Below are positions 12,831-24,615 of a stretch of 64,000 nucleotides of DNA, piece by piece. Source of the DNA: Breviolum minutum Mf 1.05b.01 (lineage: Eukaryota; Sar; Dinophyceae; Suessiales; Symbiodiniaceae). The position numbers and the translations under genes were made by a program. Location: the NCBI GenBank assembly GCA_000507305.1, contig DF239293.1:34526-98525 (forward strand), in the 5' to 3' direction. Within the stretch, counting starts at the first letter, position 1. The number at the start of each line of letters is the position of its first letter. The notes beneath the pieces are model-generated. The model was given only the letters and a program-made list of their open reading frames with translations, made no database searches and was not told where the DNA came from.

Positions 12831-13094
12831 TTATTTCCTCCCCCTAAGTGTTTAAGGGCACTTCCAAACATTAACAGCCTTGGGTTCAATTCCCTCACAA
12901 ATTGACATACGACAAGCATCAAGGAATAAAATCACAAGGAAACAACCCCCCAAAGATGCCATTCAGTGGAAGTCGCAGGGCCAAGATTCAATGTACAGTA
13001 CATATATTGAATAGCTTGCCTACAAAAAGAAGCCGTTGGACACCCACGCCGTCGGTTTCTTGCCATAAAACTGGTCCGTTTGGATTCTAGTGAC

Positions 13095-13154
13095 CTCAGC
13101 GGCTTTGGCTTGCAATGCTTCCCTTTCTTCTGAAGATAACTCTTCGTTCTTTTC
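13095..13154 (-). CDS. Coiled-coil exon EKNEELSSEEREALQAKAAE
   Basis: 60 nt, 20 codons, phase 0, acceptor CCCCGAG|GAAA, donor GCTGAG|GTCACT. Confidence 0.65.
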
Positions 13155-13936
13155 CTCGGGGTTCCGCCGCCGAAAAAGAAGAGACCCCCCAGGGATGGAC
13201 AACTTGCATCAACCAGGGGACCCCTTGGGGTGGAAAAAAGAGAAGCTGGAACAACAAAACACCGGTGTTACGGTAAAGATCATCGGACAAGTGTTGCTTG
13301 TGAAATCAATGCTCAAATCGAGTTGATGAATGTATTTCTTTGGATGCTCGTACGAGGTAGTAGGCTGGAACTGATAGAAGCTCTTACAAGATCTTACAAG
13401 GCAACATATACCATATAGTAGCAAGTGGGTCATGTACTACCTACCAAATTCTAGCAGAACCGATAACATCTGTTGCATTGGGGCTTAAGCCCTAAAGTGA
13501 ACCCTGTCAATAACTAAACCAAAATATTCCAAAGCAACTGGCACTTGGAACAGCAAAATCATCCACGCGACCCAACAGCATCTTTGATCTATGGCTGTCT
13601 GGGAGTTGACCATCCCCAAAATATAAGCCTCCCCATGTTCGTTCTGATACATGAAAAAATCTGTTTCAATAAATTCACCAGAAAAAATAATGTCAATTAC
13701 GAGTTTAAGGGATATTCTCACTCAACCCTTCCAGAATTTAACGACCATGAATAAAGACGTATCTCCTACATCTCCTACTAACAGGAAGAAAGTATCAAAA
13801 AACCCCCAATTCCGAAGGACAAGGCATCCCAAGCACCATACATTTCGTTCTCCTACTAAAGATGGTGGATTTTTCCAGCTTTTCATCTTTAGTTTTCCAC
13901 CGGTTTTCCCACCGGTTTTCCACGAATCCAAGGTAC

Positions 13937-14032
13937 CAGTTCTTCCACAGCTGCTTGTGCTGCCTCAGCGGCTCGTTGTGCAGCCTCCGCAGCCTCCTGT
14001 TCTCGTTGTACTGCGGCTGCTTTGGCCTCTTC
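13937..14032 (-). CDS. Coiled-coil exon (32 codons), Ala/Gln/Glu-rich
   Basis: 96 nt, phase 0, acceptor CCGTCAG|GAAG, donor GAACTG|GTACC. It codes for EEAKAAAVQREQEAAEAAQR and then AAEAAQAAVEEL. Internal near-repeats (EAAEAAQRAAEAAQAA) suggest expansion by short duplications. Confidence 0.7.
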
Positions 14033-14954
14033 CTGACGGACTTTTTAACAGCAACAAACGCAGGAATCAGATGGAACATGTATATAGGGCCTTTCCAAGC
14101 AGGATATATAGGCAATATATGTACAGGATGTATGGCAGTATGTGATGAATTCATGATTCATGATTTTAAGAAATGCGTCTAATCGTTGGAAATTAGAGCT
14201 GCTTTATCCAATCCTAATGCATCATCTAGCTAGGACCAGGATGAAGATCCAATTTAAACATTGAAGTCACATCATCTCAATGCTGTGTGTGTGTTTGTTT
14301 TCAGCCAAAATGACGTGATGGACATCAATGAGGTAACTTCACTCTGATATTTCAAGGAGTGTTTGGCTTTAGCTTGCTTGTTACTTATTAACCACTGAGG
14401 TTGTGAAACCTTTTCTGCAAAAACCCATGGAAAAACAAATTCCGGGGAGACCTAGCTGCAAGCTTTTAAATGCGAACGTTCGTAGTGAAATTTGGCTCGA
14501 ATCTGATTGACGTTTGCGCAAGAAATGTCAAACACAATTAAAAAATACATAGATGATATACTATACTGGTGGGTTGACAGGGATTCTCATCATCGCGCAA
14601 CGGAAAGAAGGAATTATGGAATGTAAGCTCTTTTTGGCCTTTCGGTCAGTCGTTGATGTCAGCCGGCCAAAACCCATACTTGAAGCCACCACATGAGGAT
14701 CCATTTGAAGGTCTACGTTGGACTAGATATTTCCCCCAACAAAAACAGCTAGTCTCAGGCCCCATAGCGCCCATACAAAATAAAATCATATCCAAATACC
14801 ATCATATAAATTTATCCGGCTATCCCCTCCAATGCCATCTGCCCCCAACAAATAAGGCCTTATAATAAGGGATTATTAACCCACCATGATACTACAAATC
14901 CCTAAGGGTGACGCCCTTGGGTGAAGTGAGCAGTGAGCTCCCCATTCAACTGGC

Positions 14955-15004
14955 CTGGCCTCCTCAGCAGTTCTTCGCTCGAAGAGTGCCTTCCACTCGA
15001 GTTT
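14955..15004 (-). CDS. Coiled-coil exon KLEWKALFERRTAEEA
   Basis: 50 nt, acceptor CTTTACAG|AAAC, proposed GC donor GGCCAG|GCCAG. It codes for KLEWKALFERRTAEEA. Confidence 0.55.
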
Positions 15005-15586
15005 CTGTAAAGAAAACACTTGAGGGTTGACTGTACCCTTTAACAAATACAAGATTTAAAGTTCAGGTTCACATCTTATGTCACGTCTCAAGTATTCGTC
15101 ATGTTAACCTGGGAATCAACTGGATATTGACATCCTCAGTGTTTCAAAACGAGCCGCAAAAAAGTATCTGGGTGAATCATGTCAATGGATGTCAGTGGAG
15201 GATGGTTTTTCCTCACAAGAACCCTCCCCTTGAGGTCACGTCAAATGAGCATACTGTGTTCACATGGTATGTTGTGATATCTGTAGTTTGCAATATGGCC
15301 CAGTTGTCCCGAATCATGTCCGATTGGAAGGGATGTAGAAACTATGTGTATCTCAAAATGAGGGGCCCTAATGTCCAGCAAGATTTCTTAAACAGAAAAA
15401 AACTAGCGCAAAAACAATTGACAATATTATATGCTTTCCAAATGAGAAATGAAAAAAAAACAACAATCTACATGCAAGTGTATATACAAATACAAACTAT
15501 TGAACACTTAAAGGTTCATCAGTATCCTCTATTTGCAGGTATTCAAGTTCACACCCGAACCCCCCATGTTGGTGGAACCCAAGAAC

Positions 15587-15637
15587 CTTCATTTCCAAAG
15601 CTTCTTCCCTCTCTCGCATGGCAGCCATCTTTGCGGC
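15587..15637 (-). CDS. Coiled-coil exon AAKMAAMREREEALEMK
   Basis: 51 nt, 17 codons, phase 0, acceptor GTCTCAG|GCCG, donor ATGAAG|GTTCTT. Confidence 0.65.
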
Positions 15638-16208
15638 CTGAGACCACCCAACCAGGCTGGAGAATGTTGGATTGAAGAGCAACTTTTTAGGAACATCTGG
15701 TAGGCACGGTATATGAACCCTAGTATCGGAACCAGGGTTCTCCACTGAAACATTTGGCCATTGTTTCTTTTTCTAAGATTCTAACATGCGTGGAATATCT
15801 ATGCTACATCATCCTTCGTGGAGACATGTTCCAGCAAGATCGATCATTTGAAGAATCTAATCTTTTGGAGCATCAAGGTTATGTTGGATTCATCTTCCAA
15901 TATGCATCCAAGTCAACAGCAGCAATCACAGTTTACAGGATTTGCTCCAGGAATGGCAGTTGGCAGTATTGATGACGTGACACTGACACTTCAAACTAAT
16001 TCTGGATAGAAAAACATGGAGCAACTTCAAAAACACATCGCAATCCGGCATTGAACAAAAAGATTGTTTCCAATCAAAACCAATGTCAATAGAAGAAAGC
16101 TGGGTTTCCATACATCTTCAATTTTTTGGACCACTATCCAACATCAAACGCTTCTTCCAAATCAAATGACCATCATCCTCCAATGGAAAAGTATCTTCCT
16201 CTCAAATC

Positions 16209-16256
16209 TTCGGCCTCTGCTGCAGCCATAGATTTTGCCGCTTCCTCCTCCCTGAC
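16209..16256 (-). CDS. Coiled-coil exon VREEEAAKSMAAAEAE
   Basis: 48 nt, phase 0, acceptor CCACAG|GTCAGG. It codes for VREEEAAKSMAAAEAE. The proposed donor is GA (GCCGAA|GATTTG); the frame stays open a little further (DLRGRY). Confidence 0.6.
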
Positions 16257-17222
16257 CTGTGGAAGATGAAAGGCGTTTCGTGCTGAAACTTCACGGTGAT
16301 TTGACTGCTCCAAATTTAACTCATGCATCTACAAAAAACAACCCAAAAACCAAAACCATGCGATTTGTTTCCCCATCTTGCTTGGGCAAATATGCCGTGA
16401 ACATGGTGGTTCTGTTTGCCATAGGTTCAAATAACCTTTGGATACCTTTGGAAGGTACGCATCAACAAACCTGCTGTAACTATGATAGACTTTCTCACAT
16501 TCGTTGAGGCTCAAATCCATCATTTCGCCAGTTGGTTTGGAGTGCCAATTGATTTGGAGCGTAAAAATATGTCATGATTGCGGGGCCTTCGGGCCTTCCA
16601 TTTCTTGGATAGATCCAAGGATAAGAACAAATCAAGCAGGCAAATCGAATGGATTGAAGGAACATGATTTCCCAAACAAACATCTGATTTGTGACAATTT
16701 GTGATGAGTAAAACCAGCTGATTCCAAACATGAAACATGAAACATGAGAAGAAAACATGTAACTTTTAGCATCTGATTTCTGAAGTTAACTTACTTGATT
16801 GCTTAGTCTGCCAATCCTCAATCCGTGGTTGAGATTTGTGAGTTGTTACTATGTTAAAATGTCGACAATCCAAAGCCTTTTCATAGAGAATTCCAAACCA
16901 TTTCCCAATGAGTTCATTGGGTTCCAACAAACAACTCATGAACACTTCATGGTGGAAATTATTAACCTGCACTAATTTCAATGTACCAAATATTGATATT
17001 GGTAATTTGTCACTTCCTCCAGCCTACGCTCCCAGAAGAAGAACACATATACCACCAATCTGAAAAACAACATTTCTTCCAAAAAACACATAAACTAAAA
17101 TTTCATAACACCCAAAATAATGGCGAAAACTTATATAAAAATATCTTCAAAAAAAATATATATATATATATATGAACATTACCACTGATGATACGCCCCC
17201 AACAGATTCACAAAGAATTCAC

Positions 17223-17267
17223 AGTTTTCGCCTCGCTGGCCCTCCGATGAGCTCGAGCCGCCGCAGC
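17223..17267 (-). CDS. Coiled-coil exon AAAARAHRRASEAKT
   Basis: 45 nt, phase 0, acceptor CTTCAAG|GCTG, donor AAAACT|GTGAAT. It codes for AAAARAHRRASEAKT. Confidence 0.6.
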
Positions 17268-18262
17268 CTTGAAGGCACAGTGGAAGAAGGGAAGGTTCAG
17301 TTGTCCTGTTGAGAATGTGGTACCCTTCCTCCCATAATCATGGTTCAGTGAAAAATGGTTCCCTCCAATAGGATCCTTACCTTTCAAATGCATCCATTTT
17401 CCACTTCCATGATTTTGGGAGGAAGGGTATGGATTTTTGGTGCACATGATGTTATTGACTTTTTTGACTTTTCTGACTTTTCTGAAATTGATGATTTTGC
17501 ACTGATTGTGCTAAACATATTTTTTGGGGAGCATGTTTTTGGCATGTTGCCCTTCTCGATGCTTGGTAAATGTGATGATTTTGGGGCTTAGTTGTCCGGT
17601 TCTCCATAGTTGTGGAGCTCCTCAAATTGGATATGAATTCCACAAAAAGGGACCAAAATTGGCCTTTTGTTCACAAGCCCAGACTGTTGATCATGGAACA
17701 AACATGAGACTTTGAAGTAGGGAAGTTAATCTATAAATAAGGATACCCTGCCTGTCAACTCGTTTAAACTGGATTTCTGCAGTCAACAATGACACTACCA
17801 ACGTATCCCTTATTGCTTTCTAGAGAAAACTGACCCGGTTTCACTCTGCATTCTGTACAGAAGGACTTTGAGTGACCATCCCAAACCAGCTTAAGCTCAA
17901 CATCACATCTCAGAACAAACCCTTTCGAGACATGGGCAATGCCACCAAATGCCAGTATCTCTTGGAACATGACTTGAGCGGAAGCTTGTCAAGACATGGC
18001 CTCTTGTGGTCTTCCACACATGTTGGATCTGTTACGGGTCAACACGTTGGAAACCTGAATTCTGGAAACCTCAACCCCACAGCCACCAGGTGTAACAAAG
18101 CTTGTCATCGCTGGTGGATGCGCAGGAAAAAACGTTGCACACCCATTTTCAATGATGTTTCACCAAGTGGTTGATTCAACCCACTTACTGTAACAAAACC
18201 TGCTCATCAACGTTGGATATCAGTAGATCATATCCCCAACAGATTCCAAGGCTTCCTTTCAC

Positions 18263-18312
18263 CATTTCCGCGCCTCCTCCTCTGCTTTCTTCTTGGCTTG
18301 TCGTGCATCTTC
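18263..18312 (-). CDS. Coiled-coil exon EDARQAKKKAEEEARK
   Basis: 50 nt, acceptor AATACAG|GAAG, donor AAATG|GTGAAAG. It codes for EDARQAKKKAEEEARK, a strongly charged single-helix-like segment. Confidence 0.65.
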
Positions 18313-18580
18313 CTGTATTCGGGACGAAGCCATGTCGTGAAAAAAACAAACATGTTTTAAACCATCGAACACTGGATCATCTCAAGGATCTGAGTGAACA
18401 TCACCAAGAAATGGTGAAACACTCCCTATACTGACATGAAGAAAAACATTATCTAAAGACCTCTGCAACCTTGCCCCCCCTCTTCCTTTCTTTTCATGCT
18501 TTGCTATAGGTCGATCAACTCCGTAAGTTTTTGGAGATAAACTCATCCCACCTTTAATCGGAAATCTTTGTTTAAATGGC

Positions 18581-18697
18581 TACCCTTCAGGGAACGAGGA
18601 AACATGGGACCCACCACCAAACGGGAAGTTCGGAAAATCATCGACTCAAGTTTGTGCCGACTGGTAACGGATATGTTATCGTTCCCAGGGAGGGTAC
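18581..18697. mobile_element. Family-4 inverted-repeat element
   Basis: TACCCTTCAGGGAACGAGG ... TTCCCAGGGAGGGTA. Internal text (AACGGGAAGTTCGGAAAATC) recurs at 18901-18935, beyond the intervening family-1 copy. Confidence 0.6.
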
Positions 18698-18717
18698 ATA
18701 AATCCCGTATACTATCA

Positions 18718-18824
18718 CTAGTTGGTGGTTGAACCACCCATCTCAAAAATATGCTCGTCAAATTCGATCATTTCCCCAAGGTTATGGGGTAAAAATAACA
18801 AATATTTGAGTTGCCACCACCTAG
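18718..18824. mobile_element. Family-1 MITE copy
   Basis: CTAGTTGGTGGTTGAACC at the left, GCCACCACCTAG at the right; internal TTTGACGAGCATATTTTT on minus. About 107 bp. Confidence 0.75.
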
Positions 18825-19072
18825 ATCATATCAAACTTGCCCCAAACTATAGAATACCTCTGCCAAACTATGAGTAGTGTATCTCCCAAACATATCCCAC
18901 CAAACGGGAAGTTCGGAAAATCATCGACTCAAAATGACTCAACTGGTAGCAAATATGTTACTAGGGGGGTAAAGAATGGTAAAGAGTTGTACATAAACCC
19001 AACAAACCCCGTAGACTATCAGGTTTATTTGATAACCATCCCACCTTAGACCATCCCAACGCCCCGTTTCAC

Positions 19073-19138
19073 CTCACGTTGTGCCAACAACTCGGCGGCT
19101 TTCTGCGCCGCTTCTTGGCGCTCCAAAAAGGCGTTGGC
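19073..19138 (-). CDS. Coiled-coil exon ANAFLERQEAAQKAAELLA
   Basis: 66 nt, 22 codons, phase 0, acceptor CCCCAAG|GCCA, donor CGTGAG|GTGAAAC. It codes for ANAFLERQEAAQKAAELLAQ plus RE, a heptad-rich helix. Confidence 0.65.
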
Positions 19139-19389
19139 CTTGGGGGTAGTTGGTGGATGTCCTGTTGGAAGGAAGGTAGGATCTAAAACCACTTAGGGTC
19201 AATGATGGTTCTTTCACCTATACTTGGTATATATTGGGGTATTACTTGGGGGTTATAAAACCCACTTACTATAACCATTTATATAATTACTAACGTCCTT
19301 TTGGACATCCAAGTAGGCGAAGTAAAGTAGGGAAAAGAACGCTGGATGTAAGGGATGTTAAGGAGGAGGATCCATTTTTTGGACAATCC

Positions 19390-19482
19390 ATGATGATGAT
19401 TAATGATCTCCATCATGATGATGACGATGATGACGATGACGATGACGATGACGATGATGATGATGAGGATGATGATGATGAA
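19390..19482. repeat. (GAT)n/(GACGAT)n microsatellite
   Basis: GATGAT, then GACGAT units, then GATGAT. Simple repeat next to the exon at 19551. Confidence 0.9.
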
Positions 19483-19550
19483 GATTGTCCCCTTACTTTG
19501 CCCCCATTCCCGTTTCTTTAAAACGTCTTTTGTTTTGTTCCGGGTCATTC

Positions 19551-19598
19551 TTCCGCCTGACTCTCAGCAGCTTCTTGTGCTGCTCGGAGAGCTCGCTC
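19551..19598 (-). CDS. Coiled-coil exon, two possible frames
   Basis: Acceptor CCCGTAG|GAGCG. Frame A reads ERALRAAQEAAESQAE, like the other Ala-rich exons, and ends at a GA donor. Frame B, which follows in phase from the previous exon's GTGAGT donor, reads MSELSEQHKKLLRVRRKND and stays open beyond; it has a much higher G/C share at third positions. Both are helical; the frame is undecided. Confidence 0.5.
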
Positions 19599-19734
19599 CT
19601 ACGGGTGAGTCCAAAAAACGTATGGATGTACCTATATACCCCAAAAATGGATGGGTTTTTGGATGGAACATCCCTATAAAAGGTGGGTTTATGATGGGTT
19701 TATGATGGTTTAGGATGGGTTTTTGTAGATGATT

Positions 19735-19894
19735 TGGGTGTTTCCAACCAAAAATAGGGGGGAAAACCCCCAAATATGGATGGTGAAAATATATAATGGA
19801 ACACCCTATTTTAAAATGGATGATTTTTGGGGAAAAAAACCCTTTTTTTGGAAACATCCATTTGTGGAGGTACCATTATTTTTTGGAAACACCC
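19735..19894. mobile_element. Family-3 inverted-repeat element
   Basis: GGGTGTTTCCAACCAAAAAT ... ATTTTTTGGAAACACCC, with inner ATGGATGATTTTTGGGG arms. Near the right end there is a partial second copy (GGAAACATCC). Confidence 0.65.
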
Positions 19895-20586
19895 AAAAAC
19901 CCAAGGGAATGACCTTACAACAAAAATAAGGGTACCTCGCAAAAAGTTCACTGCTTCTACATTGACATGTTTTACTCTCTAGAATCAGAGAATTGAAAGG
20001 GGGATAATTTTGAATTTGCCTAATTTTGAGAAACACCTATTTACGGAATAAGCAAAGGACAATCATCAAATCAAAGGATTAGCGAAGTCCTACATGTTGC
20101 AAAGATCATTTCTTCGCAACGTGACAAATGACTTCGATCAATTTATATGTTTGCTGCCCATGTGGAGGAATCATATTCTTACCAATGGAAAACAGGAACT
20201 TGTTGCCTTAACACTACTTCAGCAACCTGAAGGCAGTGACTAAAATGGTGCAAAAACTCCCACCTTGGGGGTTGATATACATAGTGAAGGTGAAATGGCA
20301 ACTAAAAGTGACCCAGATTTGGGAAACAACGACTGGTTTCCCCCACAAAACTGGAATCTGACCACCGAGACAACAAAACACGTGACCGATGGATCCGTCG
20401 ATGGATCTTGAAGGCGGGAACAGTTGTTAACACTTAAGGTATACGATGTTCCCGAAGATTGATTCTACGCATGACTAGTTGCAAACCAGACTTCATATTC
20501 CTCTTAAGTGCACCACATGGTGCCAACCAATTTTTTGTTGGCGCTCACTGCTGACAGCGTCACAGATCATCCAAGTAGTTACTCAC

Positions 20587-20630
20587 ATCCACTCCTTCTC
20601 TTTGATCTTTTCATCTGCTGCACGTTGGGC
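20587..20630 (-). CDS. Coiled-coil exon AQRAADEKIKEKEW
   Basis: 44 nt, acceptor GGGTGAG|GCCC, strong donor GTGGAT|GTGAGT. It codes for AQRAADEKIKEKEW. Confidence 0.6.
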
Positions 20631-21505
20631 CTCACCCCCCAAGCGATTTCATCAGCAAAGTAGGGAAAGGAAATCGCCAAACCATCAAACGGTAAGGTTC
20701 AATATCAATTCAGGGTTCTTACCGAAAAGGATATATTATATAACAGGTTACAAATACTTTTAGATATATAGATGTATGTTCAAAGGCCAATGAAATACAG
20801 TGGAATCCCCAGCAAGTCGCAGTGGAGTTGCTTTCTTTTACCAAAATAAACACCCCATATGTCACCAAGCTGAGTTGTCATAAAGCACTTCTCACTGTGA
20901 CATCATTAGTCATAAAAACCTTTGCCATCTCGTTGGTTCATGATCATCTTCCATCCGGTGCTTTCAAGCACAAGCATGCAAAACGGGAAATACTGCCATT
21001 CATCTAGAACTGTCCTTCGTATTGCTATCAAAGTCATCACCACTCTCAACAAATATACTATGACCGTGACCTATATGTGTTCCTATCAGCCATATCCGCT
21101 GCTTGGTGTTTTATGGGGCCTGGTTTGAAATCCAGGGATTAACATCAAAATTCCAAGATTTATTACCTAGATCCCAATCAAGTTTCACACCACCGGGCCC
21201 CCAAAAATCAAAACAAACACCAGTTTACAAATGCTCAAGTATACAACTGGGTACAACAAACAACATATTTCACCAATGATTTGTTTAAGGGCTACCTTAC
21301 TAAACTGGCTTTTCGGGGGAAATGCGTTGAAGCCCTGGAACATTGAAGAAAACTCTTCCCGCCAAAACACATCCTACTAAATCAACGTATAACACGAAAA
21401 TCCTATCTAATTTGGTAAGGTGATTCCTTGGATCAAGGCCATGTTTTCAAAACACATGTGAATCGATCAGGGAAAATTTGGCTACCAAGGTTTATACTCC
21501 CTGGC

Positions 21506-21555
21506 CTCTTCCTTGGCATGGGCCAACAAGGCCGCCATGGCTGTGCTATCTTCCC
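21506..21555 (-). CDS. Coiled-coil exon EDSTAMAALLAHAKEE
   Basis: 50 nt, acceptor GATACAG|GGGAA. It codes for EDSTAMAALLAHAKEE. The GC donor GAAGAG|GCCAGG puts it in phase with the next exon (AQRAADEK). An alternative GT donor (CCTTG|GTAGCC, 21486) adds AREYKP but changes phase. Confidence 0.55.
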
Positions 21556-22167
21556 CTGTATCTCCCTGGCACGGAATTCTGCATTGAGCTTCTAGACTGC
21601 AACGAACTTTTAGTGGCAGGAAATCGACTTCAAGAACTGTTTTTTTCCAGAAAGTGGGTGAATTATTTTGAAAGGTACAATCAGCAGTGATTGGGAAAAT
21701 CCTGTTTTGGGGCTCCAAATACAGCTATAGTTTCATATTGGAAAACAAAATCACTCCACCAAAGGTTCTCGAACATCGCTTGACAACCAATACCTATAGT
21801 CTTTGATAAACATGGAACAAAAACGCCATAACTTAGGACTTTAACATGGCACAGCGACACTGAGAGACCCCCGGGGAGGAAATTCAGAATTGTCTTTTCC
21901 TTAAACACCCCTTGAACAAAATTCAAAACAATCATTCATCATAGAGATTTACCCTAGACATCCATCCATACCTACTCTTAGGGGTCCAAAATACCGAACC
22001 TCAGTTATTGCGTTTTGGATGTCTAGGGTTATATACTCATCCATATGTTTTCCATATATTTTCAATATTTTTCCATATGTTTTCCATATTTTTTCCGTTC
22101 ATCCCTAACGGATCGTTTAACACCATTCATCCACAACAATCAAAACCCCGACAACCCGACCGTCAAC

Positions 22168-22243
22168 CCTTTCCGGCAAGCACCTCATCTCGGACCATTT
22201 GGATTTTGCTGGTCCTTTCTTGAATTTCCTTCTCGATGTTGGC
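22168..22243 (-). CDS. Coiled-coil exon ANIEKEIQERTSKIQMV
   Basis: 76 nt, acceptor TAGTCAG|GCCA, donor AAAGG|GTTGAC. It codes for ANIEKEIQERTSKIQMVRDE and then VLAGK. Its phase (one base over) fits the next exon, which starts with two bases of a Gly codon. Confidence 0.65.
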
Positions 22244-22315
22244 CTGACTATATTAGTGATGCAAATTATGTATATATATATAATAGATTCATATCGTTAT
22301 ACATATGTGGACCTT

Positions 22316-22317
22316 GT

Positions 22318-22349
<32 letters not shown>

Positions 22350-22355
22350 ATGTTG
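22316..22355. repeat. (GTT)n microsatellite
   Basis: TTGTTGTTG units with two ATG interruptions. Confidence 0.85.
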
Positions 22356-23585
22356 ATCTTGGGTCAAAAAAGTAAACGGCTTAAAATGGATGGAATCAAC
22401 AATGGAATCTTCTATATACATCCCTTTCGCTAATGACATTCTATGTATATAAATATATGGTGTATATCGACGTCTGGTGGTAGTCCGAACAGGATTCTGT
22501 GTTAACCTCTGCAGTCCTTGGTATAAAACCAGTAGTGTTGGTGGTGGATCTTGTTCTCTTGGGAAGGCTTGCCATCAGTCCAAATTTGAATTGCTTGATT
22601 CATTTGGTGGTTCGATCATCTAAGAAGATCACAGTATGATTTGTGGAGGAAATCCTGCACCAGTTGATAGGTAGTGTATCATCCCAGTCTCATTGTGGGT
22701 GTTTTATACACTCCCACGTGGTGATCGCCGGTTCTTAACCAACCTCGGTATGGTTCAAGTGTGATCATGTTCACCCCAACGAAGCAATCGGCACGTGACT
22801 CTGCACAAAATATTACAAAATCACTTAAAGACTAGAGATCCGGCATATACACAGCAAGAAACTATACATGCCTTATTATGTATAATGAAATATTTTCACA
22901 GCAAATAAAGGAGTTAATACACATAGACTAAAATCAAAAATAGATGATGCAGAGTCAAAGACTTTTCATGTAATTGGAAATTGATATTTAGTAATCAGCC
23001 TAGAAAGGCTGTTTTTGTGGAAAGCCTCCCCAGAACTCTTCATTTGAGATATCTGAATCCATCGTGTAAGTGCAATGCTCACGCCCAGTGCCCTACTTGT
23101 ACTTCAAGGCAGTGGACCATGGCCATTTGTGTGAATGAACTAGGGCCAAAAAAAACCCTGAAACATAGGCCGTTCTATCTCTAACCCTCTCCCCTCATAA
23201 AACAATTCGTAGGTCATTGGGTGGAATTTCATATTTCCACATGGACAGAAAATAGGCCAAGTTGTCCAAGCAAAAGTAGATAGTGATTTCTGTGGAGGAA
23301 AATGCAGGAATACAAGATTCGAAGCAACCACTGCATTTTATCGTTATTTCGTATTAGTGACATCATGGGAGGTCGCTCTAAGTTGGCCAAATAATGTATC
23401 ACAAGCTCTGAAAAACAATAATGACGCTGCTAATAGTGATAATCATAATCAAAAGCAACAAGGTATCAGTTAACCAATAAATATATATATAATGCATAGA
23501 TGGACATGAATCTAAACCTAAACACGAAAACATACACACACACACACAAAACACACATTAAGTATTTGTTACGTTGACGGACCAC

Positions 23586-23654
23586 CAGTTGCATGACTTT
23601 CCCCTGCGCAACTTCTGCCTTCAAGGCTTCCAGTTCGGCCGCCAGTTCTTTTTC
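23586..23654 (-). CDS. Coiled-coil exon EKELAAELEALKAEVAQGK
   Basis: 69 nt, phase 0, acceptor TTTGCAG|GAAAA, donor CAACTG|GTGGTC. It codes for EKELAAELEALKAEVAQGKV plus MQL, with clear heptad leucines. A later donor (CAAC|GTAAC at 23573) would extend it. Confidence 0.65.
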
Positions 23655-23769
23655 CTGCAAATGAAGCCGGCCTTTTTGTGGGTCGAATGAATAGAAGTCA
23701 CCCTTAGGACTGTATCAATATTGGTATCCCAAATTTCAACTTTGTTGGCTTTTACGATTCAATTAATAA

Positions 23770-23868
23770 CTAGTTGGTTGTTTCAACCCATCTGAAAAAT
23801 ATTAGTCAAATTGGATCATTTCCGCACATAGGGATGAAAATAACAAAATATGTGACACCGCCAATACC
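23770..23868. mobile_element. Family-1 MITE copy, degraded right end
   Basis: The left end CTAGTTGGTTGTTTCAACC and internal GTCAAATTGGATCATTTCC match the family; the right end has decayed to CACCGCCAATACC. Confidence 0.6.
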
Positions 23869-24080
23869 TTTGTAGCAATCCATTGTCTGGCTGAGAAGGT
23901 TAAAACAGGGGAAGTAAAGTCCGGCAAGGTTTGGGAACATCATCCTCTCAAACAAACAATTCAATGAATAACATCACCACCTTGAAATTGCTAGCTAGGT
24001 CCCAAGGTATACTCTTTACATGCAGCCACACCCACATCTTCGAAAAGAAACCTGCCAATCCTCCCGAAAAACAACAGCGC

Positions 24081-24129
24081 CGTCCTTCGTCTCTGCAGCC
24101 TCTTTGGCTGCTTCTGCCAGATTCCTTTC
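24081..24129 (-). CDS. Coiled-coil exon ERNLAEAAKEAAETKD
   Basis: Acceptor TGCTGCAG|GAAAG. It codes for ERNLAEAAKEAAETKD. The donor is either GC (GACG|GCGCT) or GA (AAG|GACGG, which would end at 24085 in phase 0). Confidence 0.6.
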
Positions 24130-24311
24130 CTGCAGCAATGGAGCCGGCTGTAAAAAATCTGCACAGCTCCCTGGATGCAACACCCTTTAAATGTGCATGT
24201 CTTCTTTTTTCTAAGATCACTTATAAATGTGTATATGTATATATATATATATTATATTTCAACAAATATTTGTTTGTTTGGAAAATCGGCATCAACAATT
24301 TTGAAAACACA

Positions 24312-24412
24312 TAACGAGTTGGCAAATTTCAACCCATGAGAAAAAAAACATATTATTTCGTCAAATTGGATCATCTCCACAAGATAATGGTAACAATTTT
24401 ATCAAAGCACCA
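24312..24412. mobile_element. Family-1 MITE copy, degraded
   Basis: Internal CGTCAAATTGGATCATCTCC and flanking GTTGGCAAATTTCAACCC / AGCACCACTCACC match family 1 with substitutions. Directly followed by a family-2 element. Confidence 0.45.
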
Positions 24413-24417
24413 CTCAC

Positions 24418-24508
24418 CCATAGGATCCATGTATGGTATATCTACCTACATTTACGATAAAAATAAACCAAATGTAGGTGAATATACCAGTCCCATGGAT
24501 CCTATGGG
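24418..24508. mobile_element. Family-2 inverted-repeat element
   Basis: CCATAGGATCCATG ... CCATGGATCCTATGG, with inner arms ATCTACCTACATTT / AAATGTAGGTGAAT. The whole 91-bp unit can fold as a hairpin. Confidence 0.7.
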
Positions 24509-24561
24509 TAAGAAGGCCATCATGTACCGACCCTTTGTTCGTTTGTTTCCCCCCCGGGAAC

Positions 24562-24615
24562 CTTATCTGCTTCCACAGCTTCAGCTTCAGCCTCCTCTCG
24601 GGCCTGTTGATGCGC
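24562..24615 (-). CDS. Coiled-coil exon AHQQAREEAEAEAVEADK
   Basis: 54 nt, phase 0 at both ends, acceptor ATTTGAG|GCGC, donor GATAAG|GTTCCC. Highly charged, Ala/Glu-rich helix, the first of the long coiled-coil series reading down the minus strand. Confidence 0.6.
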
